DNA from: UMGS1002 sp964570825
Lineage (GTDB): Bacteria > Bacillota > Clostridia > Oscillospirales > CAG-272
Direction: 5' to 3'
Assembly: GCA_964570825.1 (NCBI GenBank)
Contig: CAZMZJ010000005.1
Span: 87,757-151,756, forward strand
DNA: 64,000 bases
Shown here one piece after another: positions 17,849 to 27,100 of the stretch (positions are counted from its first letter, which is position 1; each line of letters opens with the position of its first letter). The notes beneath the pieces were generated by a model, which saw only the letters and a list, made by a program, of their open reading frames with translations, made no database searches and was not told the origin of the DNA. The position numbers and the translations under genes are program-made.

Positions 17849-19687
17849 TTATTTCGTCTTGTCCTCATAATCCGCGTTATAATATGTGCCGTCGCTGCCG
17901 CCCTTTTGTCCGGCATTTGAATTAAATCCCTGTCCGCCTGCAGCGTTGCCGTTTCCGCTCTTGTAAAGCTTTTCGGAAATAGCATAGAATGCCTTCTCAA
18001 GAGCCTCGGTGTCGCGTTTTATAGCTTCCGTCCCTGCGTTTGAACTGATTGTGCCCTTGAGCTTTTCGATTGCCGATCTGACGTCTGATTTATCGGATTC
18101 GGAAACCTTGTCGCCAAGTTCGTTCAGAGTTTTTTCGGACTGGAAAATAAGGGATTCGGCGTGATTTTTAGCATCGACAGATTCTTTTTGTTTTCTGTCT
18201 TCCTCGGCGAACTTTTCCGCTTCTCTGACAGCACGGTCTATATCTTCCTTGCTCATGTTGGTTGACGAAGTGATGGTTATCTTCTGTTCTTTATTTGTGC
18301 CGAGGTCTTTTGCGGTAACGTTAACTATACCGTTTGAGTCGATATCGAATGTGACCTCAATCTGAGGCACTCCGCGGGGAGCTGCGGGAATTCCGTCAAG
18401 ATTGAAGCGTCCGAGCGTTTTGTTGCCCGAAGCCATCGGACGCTCGCCCTGGAGCACATGGATTTCAACCGATGTCTGCCCATCTGCCGCGGTCGAGAAA
18501 ATCTGCTTTGCCTGACAAGGAATCGTCTTATTTCTTTCAATAATTTTTGTGAACACGCCGCCAAGCGTTTCGATGCCGAGAGACAGCGGGGTCACGTCGA
18601 GCAGAAGCAGATCCTTGATTTCATCATTGAGGACGCCCGCCTGAATTGCCGCGCCGATTGCAACGCACTCGTCGGGGTTGATGCCTTTGAAGGGTTCTTT
18701 GCCCATAAAGTTTTTGACTGCTGCCTGAACTGACGGCATTCTGGTAGAACCGCCGACAAGAAGCACCTTGTCGATCTGGTTCGGCTTAAGTCCCGCGTCG
18801 GAAAGAACCTGCTTTGTCGGCCCCATTGTTGCGTCGACAAGGTCTGCGGTGAGCTTATCGAACTCGGCTCTCGTGAGTGTCGCGTCGAAATGGAGCGGAC
18901 CGTTCGCGGTTGCGGTGATGAAAGGAAGATTGATGTTTGTGCTGGTCATGCTTGAAAGCTCGATCTTAGCTTTTTCGGCGGCATCCTTGAGTCTCTGCAT
19001 AACCATCTTGTCACCGGAAAGGTCGAGGCCGTTTTCATTCTTGAATTTTGTAAGCATCCAGTTGATTATTCTCTGGTCGAAATCGTCGCCGCCGAGATGG
19101 TTGTTACCGGCAGTTGCAAGAACCTCGAACACTCCGTCGCTTATATCAAGCAGCGAAACATCGAAGGTACCGCCGCCGAGGTCGAAGACCATTATCTTCT
19201 GGTTAATCTCTTTGTCAAGGCCGTATGCAAGAGCCGAGGCTGTCGGCTCGTTTATGATACGCTTTACGTCAAGTCCGGCAATCTTGCCGGCATCCTTTGT
19301 GGCCTGTCTCTGTGCGTCGTTGAAATATGCCGGAACCGTGATAACGGCCTCGGTTATCTTTGTGCCAAGAAAAGCCTCCGCATCAGCTTTGAGTTTTTGG
19401 AGTATCATTGCCGAGATTTCCTGAGGAGTATATTTCTTGCCGTCAATCTCCTTTGTATATGACGTGCCCATCTGGCGTTTGATACTGATTATCGTGCGGT
19501 CGGGGTTTGTGATCGCCTGACGTTTTGCAACCTGCCCCACCATGCGTTCACCGTTTTTTGCAAAGGCCACAACCGAGGGCGTTGTTCTTTCGCCTTCCGA
19601 GTTCGGAATGACCACCGGCTCTGAGCCTTCATAAACAGCAACGCAAGAGTTTGTTGTTCCCAAATCTATGCCAATAATTTTTCCCAT
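17849..19687 (-). CDS. dnaK: Chaperone protein DnaK (Hsp70)
   Basis: 612-residue Hsp70. ATPase domain (1-~360) opens with IGIDLGTTNSCVAVYEG and contains FDLGGGTFDVSLLD and LLVGGSTRMPSVQ; the substrate-binding beta domain contains DVTPLSLGIETLGG; a helical lid follows. The C-terminal tail is Gly/Asn-rich and ends NADYEDKTK, without the EEVD-like end of Proteobacteria. GGAGG lies 8-9 bases before the ATG. It is third in the CIRCE-controlled hrcA operon. Confidence 0.99.
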   Translation of the reverse strand: MGKIIGIDLGTTNSCVAVYEGSEPVVIPNSEGERTTPSVVAFAKNGERMVGQVAKRQAITNPDRTIISIKRQMGTSYTKEIDGKKYTPQEISAMILQKLKADAEAFLGTKITEAVITVPAYFNDAQRQATKDAGKIAGLDVKRIINEPTASALAYGLDKEINQKIMVFDLGGGTFDVSLLDISDGVFEVLATAGNNHLGGDDFDQRIINWMLTKFKNENGLDLSGDKMVMQRLKDAAEKAKIELSSMTSTNINLPFITATANGPLHFDATLTRAEFDKLTADLVDATMGPTKQVLSDAGLKPNQIDKVLLVGGSTRMPSVQAAVKNFMGKEPFKGINPDECVAIGAAIQAGVLNDEIKDLLLLDVTPLSLGIETLGGVFTKIIERNKTIPCQAKQIFSTAADGQTSVEIHVLQGERPMASGNKTLGRFNLDGIPAAPRGVPQIEVTFDIDSNGIVNVTAKDLGTNKEQKITITSSTNMSKEDIDRAVREAEKFAEEDRKQKESVDAKNHAESLIFQSEKTLNELGDKVSESDKSDVRSAIEKLKGTISSNAGTEAIKRDTEALEKAFYAISEKLYKSGNGNAAGGQGFNSNAGQKGGSDGTYYNADYEDKTK

Positions 19688-19730
19688 GATTAATTTCCTC
19701 CATATATTTTGAAAATAATCTAATCTAAAT

Positions 19731-20402
19731 TTAATTTGCGACTTTGACCATCGCGTGCCGGATGACCTTGTCGCACTTCATATAGCCCTTCTGCAGGACT
19801 TCGACAACTTCGTTTTCGCCGAAGTTCTCATCCTCAATATGCATTACCGCGTAATGGATACTGGGGTCAAATTTCACACCGGCCTCACCGATCACTTTAA
19901 TTCCAAGCTTATCAAGAGTTTCGCAAAGGTTTTTCAGTATAAGCTCAATTCCTTTTGTAACCGACTCCGCATCCGTATATTTTGAAGCTCTTTCGAGGTT
20001 GTCAAGCACCGGCAGAATCAATGTAACGGCGTCGGCGTACGCTTCGTTGTAGCTGCTTTCCTTTTCCTTTGCTGAACGCTTTCGGAAGTTGTCATACTCG
20101 GCGAGCATTCGCAGATATTTTTCATTTGCTGCAGCCGCAGCAGCGTCAGCTGCTTCAAGACGTTTTTTAAGACCTTCAATTTCAGATTCGAGCTTCCGGA
20201 TTTTTTTTCGCTCGCCATAAGACTCCTTGCCGTCATTTTCATCCGCATCCGCCTCGTCAGCGTCCTTATCCGTTTTTGAATCCGTTTCGGGAGCGTCCGC
20301 AGCTTTATCATTCACGGCTTTATTGTTATCCGGTTTGTCATCAGCAGGCTTTTCCGGCGTCTCATCAGAACACGCAGTCTTTTTTTCCTCATCCATTATC
20401 AT
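19731..20402 (-). CDS. grpE: Nucleotide exchange factor GrpE
   Basis: 223 residues. GrpE releases ADP from DnaK. The long, highly acidic, low-complexity N-terminus (~1-65) is followed by a coiled coil (KKIRKLESEIEGLKKRLEAAD) and the C-terminal beta domain with MHIEDENFGENEVVEVLQKGYM. The hrcA stop and this start share one base (TGATG), so translation is coupled. ATG 20396 is an alternative in-frame start six bases on. Confidence 0.97.
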   Translation of the reverse strand: MIMDEEKKTACSDETPEKPADDKPDNNKAVNDKAADAPETDSKTDKDADEADADENDGKESYGERKKIRKLESEIEGLKKRLEAADAAAAAANEKYLRMLAEYDNFRKRSAKEKESSYNEAYADAVTLILPVLDNLERASKYTDAESVTKGIELILKNLCETLDKLGIKVIGEAGVKFDPSIHYAVMHIEDENFGENEVVEVLQKGYMKCDKVIRHAMVKVAN

Positions 20403-21538
20403 CAATCATCTTTACCTTTCAGCAGTTTGTCGTTTTTATCATTCTTGTTGTTATCATCCTTATCTTCTTCTTCTATCAAATTTGCGATATTGCCTCCGAG
20501 GCTGTCAATTGTGGCAAGCACTCTTGCATAATCCATCCGCAACGGTCCGATTATCCCTATCGCACCGACTGTCTTCCCGTTTTTCTTGATCTGTTTATAT
20601 ACTATTGCGGACTGGTTCATGACCTTTACCGAGCTTTCCGAACCTATAACGACCTTAACTTTTCCGCCGCTGCCGTCGTTGTTTCCGTTGCTGTCGTCTC
20701 CGTTATCCTCGTCCTTGATAAGGTCAAGTATCTCCTCCTTGCTCTCAAGCGCGCCGATAAGTTCGCCAAGCTGTTCGGAATCCGAATATTCGGGATACTG
20801 CAATAATTTATTCAGGCCGCTGAGTTTCAGCTCTCCGCTGTCAAGCTCGCTCATCACATCATAAATTCCCTTAACCGCCGCCGAAACAAGGTCGGATCTT
20901 GCGCCCATCTCGTTCTCCAGCTTCATCATTATCGGAAGCGTGATTTCGCTTGCGGTAAGTTCCGAGAGATTTGCATTCAGAACGGCGCCAAGCTTTTCAA
21001 TTTCAGACTGATCCGCGGCAATTTCGATTCTGATTTTCTGCGTTTTGACCAGCGTTGTTCCTTTCATCATAACGAGAAGGATGTTGTGCGAGTCAATAAA
21101 AACCGTTTCATATCTATCAAAGCTGACCGATGTCGCCTTGGGGCGTATGGCTATTCCGGTGTAGTTCGTAAGCGTTGAAGCAAGTTTTGAAGCGGTTACG
21201 AGAATCTGATCCAGTTCTCCCATTTTTGCTTTCAGCAGGTTATTGATCTGCGCGATTTCTCGAGCCGTTATCGCATACCTGTCAATAAGCGAATCAACAT
21301 AAAACCTGTAGCCGAGCTCACTCGGAACCCGTCCCGAGGAGGTATGCGGCTGCTCAAGATATCCCATTTCTTCAAGCTCGGCCATCTCATTGCGAATTGT
21401 TGCAGACGAGCAGCTGAGCTGCTTGCTTTCGAGAATATACTTCGAACCGACCGGCCCGCCGCCCTCTATGTGCGCGTCGATGATTGCTTTTAATATTTGC
21501 TTTTTTCTCTCGCTCAATTCGTTCGGATTCGACTTCAT
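20402..21538 (-). CDS. hrcA: Heat-inducible transcription repressor HrcA
   Basis: 378 residues. HrcA binds CIRCE and represses chaperone operons; GroEL keeps it active. N-terminal winged helix (SERKKQILKAIIDAHIEGGG, SSATIRNEMAELEEMGYLEQPHTSSGR in parts), then the GAF-like and dimerisation regions. It is longer than usual (about 340-350) because of two acidic, Asn/Asp-rich low-complexity segments, one near residues 280-300 and one at the C-terminus (EEEDKDDNNKNDKNDK). The ATG at 21538 has GGAAGGAG upstream; the longer upstream frame reads through CIRCE and is not used. Confidence 0.97.
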   Translation of the reverse strand: MKSNPNELSERKKQILKAIIDAHIEGGGPVGSKYILESKQLSCSSATIRNEMAELEEMGYLEQPHTSSGRVPSELGYRFYVDSLIDRYAITAREIAQINNLLKAKMGELDQILVTASKLASTLTNYTGIAIRPKATSVSFDRYETVFIDSHNILLVMMKGTTLVKTQKIRIEIAADQSEIEKLGAVLNANLSELTASEITLPIMMKLENEMGARSDLVSAAVKGIYDVMSELDSGELKLSGLNKLLQYPEYSDSEQLGELIGALESKEEILDLIKDEDNGDDSNGNNDGSGGKVKVVIGSESSVKVMNQSAIVYKQIKKNGKTVGAIGIIGPLRMDYARVLATIDSLGGNIANLIEEEDKDDNNKNDKNDKLLKGKDD

Positions 21539-21597
21539 CTGCGCAAAACTCCTTCCGAAATTTATAAACGGACCGGAAAGTGGCTGTTCAATCACGT

Positions 21598-21624
21598 TTA
21601 GCACTCTTTTTGTTCAAGTGCTAA
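21598..21624 (-). promoter_or_regulatory. CIRCE operator (HrcA binding site)
   Basis: TTAGCACTC (21598-21606), 9-base spacer, AAGTGCTAA (21616-21624). The consensus is TTAGCACTC-N9-GAGTGCTAA, so there is one mismatch. It lies just downstream of the -10 of the hrcA promoter and inside the 5' leader, the normal position. A lone half-site AAGTGCTAA lies at 21701-21709. Confidence 0.96.
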
Positions 21625-21635
21625 ACGCTGTTATA

Positions 21636-21664
21636 AATTTACCACTAACTGGCCCGTTTGTCAA
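21636..21664 (-). promoter_or_regulatory. Sigma-A promoter of the hrcA-grpE-dnaK operon
   Basis: Minus strand: -35 TTGACA (21659-21664), 17-base spacer, -10 TAAATT (21636-21641). CIRCE lies 12 bases downstream of the -10. Confidence 0.75.
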
Positions 21665-21721
21665 GAGGTTTTGATAAAAAATATAAAATTTTTATAATAT
21701 AAGTGCTAAATTACTACTCTT

Positions 21722-22243
21722 CTAACTTCCCGATGCTTCAACATCATAATACTGTATCGAAGTGACGCAACCGTCGCGCAGGATAAACTTCAGTTCTGTT
21801 CCGCCTTTTTTATATATCAGCGATGTATCCCCGCCTTCATAATCCGTTCCATATGCGGCTATGACCTTTTCTTTTTCCGAACCGATTGTTATTCCCTCCG
21901 GCGTCATATTTGCGTCATCAAGTATTACAATCGAAAGAACCTTGTCACATCCGCCATCCGGATATGTGTTTATCTGAACGCTTCCGTATGTGTACATCTT
22001 GTCAAGTCCGTTGAATGCGCAACTTGCTGCTTCATAATACTTTGACGGTTCCCCCAGAGCCTTTACTATCGGAGCAATGTCATCGCCCGGAGTGATCTCT
22101 ACATTATTATAAACAAAGCTGTACTTTTCGTTGCCCGCCGGCGTGCTGTTGCCGCCGCATGAAATCAAAATTAAGGGCGCTGCAATTAAAATTAGAAAAA
22201 AATATCCTATCGATGAAGACACATGAGCTTTTGCGTTAATCAT
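21722..22243 (-). CDS. Putative lipoprotein of unknown function
   Basis: 173 residues. N-terminal hydrophobic segment ends in a lipobox (LILIS-Cys29), followed by GGNSTPAGN, so it is predicted to be lipid-anchored outside the membrane. The mature part has repeated short beta-type stretches (ITPGDDIAPIVKALGEPSKYY and ITIGSEKEKVIAAYG) that look like two copies of a SmpA/BamE-like or YcdD-like unit, each starting with I-x-G/P. The family name is not certain. The ATG at 22243 overlaps the end of the upstream SGNH-like gene by 8 bases, so the two are translationally linked and may act together at the cell surface. Confidence 0.8.
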   Translation of the reverse strand: MINAKAHVSSSIGYFFLILIAAPLILISCGGNSTPAGNEKYSFVYNNVEITPGDDIAPIVKALGEPSKYYEAASCAFNGLDKMYTYGSVQINTYPDGGCDKVLSIVILDDANMTPEGITIGSEKEKVIAAYGTDYEGGDTSLIYKKGGTELKFILRDGCVTSIQYYDVEASGS

Positions 22244-23264
22244 TTTTGATGCCCTCTTTTTCGTTATAATACGCCGCCGTCTTTGACGCCCAGACACGTT
22301 CGGCTTCGGCCTCCCCCCGTCGGTCTGTCACGCCAGCCTCCGAAAGAATTTTTCCAAAGTAACCCGACAGTTTTTCTGCTCCCCACACGTTAAGGTGAAG
22401 CCCCATATCGTATGTGTCAGTGTTCCAGTCGATTCCGATATCGGCACACAGTTTGAGAAAATTATAATATTTCAGGTTGTTATTTTTTGCGTATGTGATT
22501 ATTTGATTGTCCCATTCTTCATACCAGTAAGGATAAAGGCTTGGAGCTTTTATTAAAATCAGTTCTGTTCCGTGAGATTCGCAAAGCTCTCGCATCATGT
22601 CAAGATATTGCCAGCAGATGTCGGCGAAAGCGTAATCCTCAAGCTGAATTCCGACCGGAACGTCGCTCACGCCGCGCACTCCCTTCTGCATGAGATATCC
22701 GCTGTGTCCCACCGTGTCACGCTGGAACATATATTCATAATCGTCGGCGGTCAGCTCGTCCCAGCGCGTATGATAGCGCAGAATCGGGAAAATGTAACTG
22801 ATAAACGACTCCCCTTCCGTCATTGACGCTTTTATGCACTTTAGCTTTTCCAATGACAGCCTCATTCCGTCGATGTTGAGCCGGTTGTAAGCCTCGCTCT
22901 GCGGAGTTCCGTACTTCATGGAAAGCACGTTGAAAACCACAACCTCTGGAGTTTCGTACTTGAACATCTCCTCAAGCAGATAATACGACTGCCAAATAAG
23001 CTGCTGCGCGCTTCCGCGTATATATGATGTTATACCGTATTTTTCCCAAAGCGTTATCGGAGAAAAGTTCTCATAAACCTCACAGTCTCCGACAAATATC
23101 ACGTCATGCGGACCTTCGTCGCGGTAATACTCGGCAATAAGCGCGCCCTCGGGAATTTCCGACATATATTTCGGTACAAGCAGACACTGGAGCAGCCATA
23201 GCGTCAAAATCAAAACAGTCAGCGCAGCTGTTCCAACTGCAATAGTTTTAATTCTTTTTTTCAT
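22236..23264 (-). CDS. SGNH/GDSL-hydrolase-like protein, membrane anchored
   Basis: 342 residues with one N-terminal helix (~7-29) and a predicted extracytoplasmic SGNH-type domain. The block I nucleophile motif reads VGDCEVYENFSP, with Cys61 where GDSL/SGNH enzymes have Ser. A late block DMGLHLNVWGAEKL (~290-304) fits the Asp-x-x-His of block V. Relatives often modify cell-wall polymers by O-acetyl transfer together with a membrane acyltransferase, but none is next door. The gene lies 21 bases after ftsY and overlaps the following lipoprotein gene. Function is inferred only from the fold. Confidence 0.75.
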   Translation of the reverse strand: MKKRIKTIAVGTAALTVLILTLWLLQCLLVPKYMSEIPEGALIAEYYRDEGPHDVIFVGDCEVYENFSPITLWEKYGITSYIRGSAQQLIWQSYYLLEEMFKYETPEVVVFNVLSMKYGTPQSEAYNRLNIDGMRLSLEKLKCIKASMTEGESFISYIFPILRYHTRWDELTADDYEYMFQRDTVGHSGYLMQKGVRGVSDVPVGIQLEDYAFADICWQYLDMMRELCESHGTELILIKAPSLYPYWYEEWDNQIITYAKNNNLKYYNFLKLCADIGIDWNTDTYDMGLHLNVWGAEKLSGYFGKILSEAGVTDRRGEAEAERVWASKTAAYYNEKEGIKND

Positions 23265-23285
23265 TATATTTATTAAATCGTGATA

Positions 23286-24191
23286 TTATTCAAACAGGGC
23301 AGATACGAATTCACCCGCGTTGAATGGCTGCATATCATCGATTTTTTCGCCGACTCCTATAAATTTCACCGGTATGCCCAGTTCCTTTTTTATCGAAATT
23401 ACGATTCCGCCCTTCGCTGTTCCGTCAAGCTTGTTGAGTATAAGGCCTGTGACGGAAGCCGCGTTGCGGAATTCCTTTGCCTGCTGCACCGCGTTCTGTC
23501 CCGTGGTGGCGTCAAGCACAAGCAGATTTTCGCGTGATGCCCCGGGCAGCTCGCGGTCAATCACCCGATTTATCTTCGCAAGCTCGTCCATCAGATTCTT
23601 TTTATTATGCAGGCGTCCAGCGGTATCTATTATCAGCACGTCCGCGCCGCGCTTCTTGGCGAAGTTAGTGGCGTCATAGACGACGGCAGCCGGGTCGGAA
23701 CCCTCCTGCTGTTTTACAAGCTCGACTCCTGCGCGCTCGCACCAGACGGAAAGCTGGTCTATTGCCGCAGCGCGGAAAGTGTCGGCTGCCGCGACGATCA
23801 CTTTTTTACCGTCTTTTTTCAGTTGATTAGATATTTTGCCAATCGATGTCGTTTTGCCCGCGCCGTTTACACCGATTATAAGTATGACCGACGGTTTTGT
23901 GTCGAGCTTCAGCGGTTCCCCTTCTCCTATCATATCTTCAAGAATCCGCTTAAGCGCACCTGTCACCTGACTTTTTTCCTTCAGACGCCCGTCTTTTACT
24001 TCTTCACGAAGCTTTTCAATAATTTCCTCAGTTGCTCCGACTCCCACATCTGCCGAAATCAGCAGCTCCTCAAGCTCGTCAAGCAGATCTTCGTCCACTT
24101 TAACAAAATTCTTCAGCAGATCATCGACCTGCTTAATTATTGCGTTCTTGGTTTTTACGAGTCCGGCTTTGAGCTTATCCAAAAAAGCCAT
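23286..24191 (-). CDS. ftsY: Signal recognition particle receptor FtsY
   Basis: 301-residue SRP GTPase receptor, essential for co-translational membrane targeting. It is a compact NG form: N domain (1-~95), G domain with GVNGAGKTTSIGKI, DTFRAAAIDQL, DTAGRLHNK and TKLD-equivalent LNKLDGTAKGG. The acidic A domain of E. coli is absent, as usual in Bacillota. Its ATG lies inside the 3' end of smc (17-base overlap), with GGGGAAGAG upstream. Confidence 0.97.
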   Translation of the reverse strand: MAFLDKLKAGLVKTKNAIIKQVDDLLKNFVKVDEDLLDELEELLISADVGVGATEEIIEKLREEVKDGRLKEKSQVTGALKRILEDMIGEGEPLKLDTKPSVILIIGVNGAGKTTSIGKISNQLKKDGKKVIVAAADTFRAAAIDQLSVWCERAGVELVKQQEGSDPAAVVYDATNFAKKRGADVLIIDTAGRLHNKKNLMDELAKINRVIDRELPGASRENLLVLDATTGQNAVQQAKEFRNAASVTGLILNKLDGTAKGGIVISIKKELGIPVKFIGVGEKIDDMQPFNAGEFVSALFE

Positions 24192-27100
24192 TCCACTCTT
24201 CCCCTTTGTTTTTTGATATTTCGTTGATATTTAGCGTCAGCACTTTCGATATTCCGTGTTCCGGCATTGTAACGCCGTAAATACGGTTTGCCGCCTCCAT
24301 CGTGCCGCGGCGGTGGGTTATAAGTATGAATTGAGTACCGTCCGAATATTTTTTGATGTATTCAGCGAATCTGCTTACATTGACCTCATCCAGCGCCGCT
24401 TCTATCTCGTCAAGAATGCAGAAAGGCGTCGGATTGACCTGCAGTATTGCGAAAAACAGCGCGATTGCCACAAACGCCTGTTCTCCGCCCGAAAGCTGCA
24501 TAAGATTTTTTATTATCTTTCCCGGAGGCGCGGCACTGATCTCAATTCCGCTCTCAAGTATATTTGACGGATCGGTTAGCGAAAGCTGCGCCGAACCTCC
24601 ACCGAAAAGCTCTCCGAAAACCCGATTGAAATTGTCGTTTATTTTATTAAACGACTCGATGAACGAGCTTTCCATGCTCTTCTCAAGGTCGCCGATAATC
24701 TTCATCAGTTCGTTTTTTGATTTTTCAAGATCGGCTATCTGAGATGCCATGCTGTCATATCTTGCCTTGACTTCGGCATATTTATTCACCGCATCGAGAT
24801 CAACATTTCCGATAACACGCAGGCGGTTCCGGCAGGATATCTGCTCTGCTGCGGCTTCAGCGCGGGTTTTGGAGTCGAGCAGAGGATAATTCAACGCCAC
24901 GGCCTCAGCGCGCGTAAGTTGATATTCGTCCCAGAGTTTTGTCGACAGCTCCTCCTGCTCTTTGCGCAGTTGGTTCAATCTATTTTCGTTCTGCGTGTAG
25001 TCGCGGAATATGCTCTCCTTTTGAGCCATTTTATCGCGTATCTTTGCGTTCAGCTCCGACAGCCGCCGTTCAAACTCAAGTCCTCCCGACTCGGTTTTTG
25101 CGCGCTCGGCGTTCAGCCTGTCAAGCTCAAGCGCACCGGCGCGCGCTGTCGCTCGGTTATCATTCTGCTCTGCCATAAGCCGTTCGACCGACGACTTATA
25201 ATCGGCGACCCGGCGCTCGCGCTCTGAAATGTCCGCCAAAAACGCCCTGATTCTTTCACCGGACGAGCTTTCAAGTGTTTGCTCTGTTTCAATGTCCTTC
25301 TGAGTTTCGCTAATACGGATATAGATCTGAACGGCTTTGTTGTCGCATTCTGACTTCTTCTCGATTATGCCGTTCCGTTCAATATCCTTTTCGGAGCGGA
25401 ACGCAGTTATCTCTTCTATCTGCCGCCGTATATCTTTCTCGCGGATCCCCAGCTCTTCGATATCCTGCGCCTGACGCGACTGCTGTTCAGCAATGCCATT
25501 TATATCGGAGCGCAGTTTATCAATGAGCATGTTGTTTGCATCGAGCTTTGCTTTTATCTGCTCAAGTCCCGCCGCCTCGCCCGAACGGAGCACGTCGGTG
25601 AGTTTCAGCTTCTGCTCTTCCGAGGAACGCCTCTCGTCAAGTCCGTTTATTTCTTCCGTGAGAAGCTTGCACTCCGCCTCGGCGTCTGCAATACGACGGT
25701 TTAATTCTTCGACATCTGCTTCAAGGCGTTTGATCTCCCCGGCACGCCCGAGTATGCTGCCATCGGATTTTACCGATCCTCCGGTGAAGGAGCCGCCGAA
25801 GTTTATCTGCTGACCGTCAAGAGTCACCGCTCTGACTCGGTAATGCAGCGCCTTCGCCATCGCCGTGGCGTTGTCGATATTGTCGAACACCACAGTTCTC
25901 CCCAGCAGGTTTGAAACTATATCATAAAATTTCCTATCGCATTTAACAAGCTCTGACGCGACGCCGATATAGCCGGCGAACCCGGCGGCCTCCTTCATCT
26001 CGGGCGTCGGACTCTGTCCCCTCATTGAGGTAAGCGGGAAAAAGGTTGCTCTCCCGGCGTCGCTGCGTTTAAGCGCCAGCATGGCAGATTTTGCGACGCT
26101 CTCGTCTTCAACTACTATATGCTGCAGGCTTGCCCCGAGCGCCACCTCTGTCGCCGTAACAAATCTGTCCTCCACGCTGATAAGCTTTGAAAGAGGCCCG
26201 TATATTCTTCCGCACGGAATTCCAAGAGCGTTGGTAATCTTACCCTCGGCATAACGTTTCATAACATACCGGACGCTGTTTGAATATCCCTCGAGCTGTT
26301 CTTCCATCGCACGGAATGTGTTGATTCGCTGAATACAGGAATCGCGCTCAAGCCTTAACCTCGCCGCCTCGCCCGACACGGCGTCAAGTTTTTGATTAAT
26401 ATTTTTAATCTGCTCGATCAGTTCGCCAATAAGAGCCGAGGATTTATTGATTTGAGCGCTATATTCATCAATCCGAGCCTGTTTTTCAGCGCATTTTTCC
26501 GAATAATCCTTTGAGGTTTTTTCGTATCCCTCGAGTTCTCCGGCAATTGACGTGTTCTTATCTCCGCTGCTTATCCGCGCGTTTTCAATAACAGACAGCC
26601 TTACTTTTATGTCAACCGCTTCTTTTTCAAGCGTCCTCAGGTCGTACAGCGCTTTATCGGTTGCCTCCTCAAGCTTTGCGGCGATTGCGCCGTATCCAGC
26701 GCTTTCTTGTGTCGCTTCGGCATGTTCGCCCTGCAGTTTTTCAAGCTGCTTCTTAAGCTCGTCAATTTTCTCGCCTCTTGCTCTGCCTGCTTCTTCCTCC
26801 GCAGCCACAGCGCGGCGTATTTCGGAGATTGCGCCTTCCGATTCCGCGATCAGCTCATTAAGGTGAGCGATCTCGCTTTCATTGAGCTTATATCTGCTCT
26901 CTGTTTCATAATTTTCTGCTGTCTGCAGACGTATCTGCTCGAGCAGCTCAGCCGATAATTTTTTGTTATTCTGAGATTCCTCGAAAAGCTTATCATTCTG
27001 CTGCTCATAGGACTGCAGCGCTTCCTCCGCGGTTGCAAGGTCAAATGATGAATATTTGAACTTTTCTTCCGCCGACGCAACTTCACCGCGCAGCTTTTCG

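Noticed and set aside
21661..21721. Second complete CIRCE upstream of hrcA
   Set aside because: Only one arm (21701-21709) exists; the sequence 9 bases away does not match TTAGCACTC.
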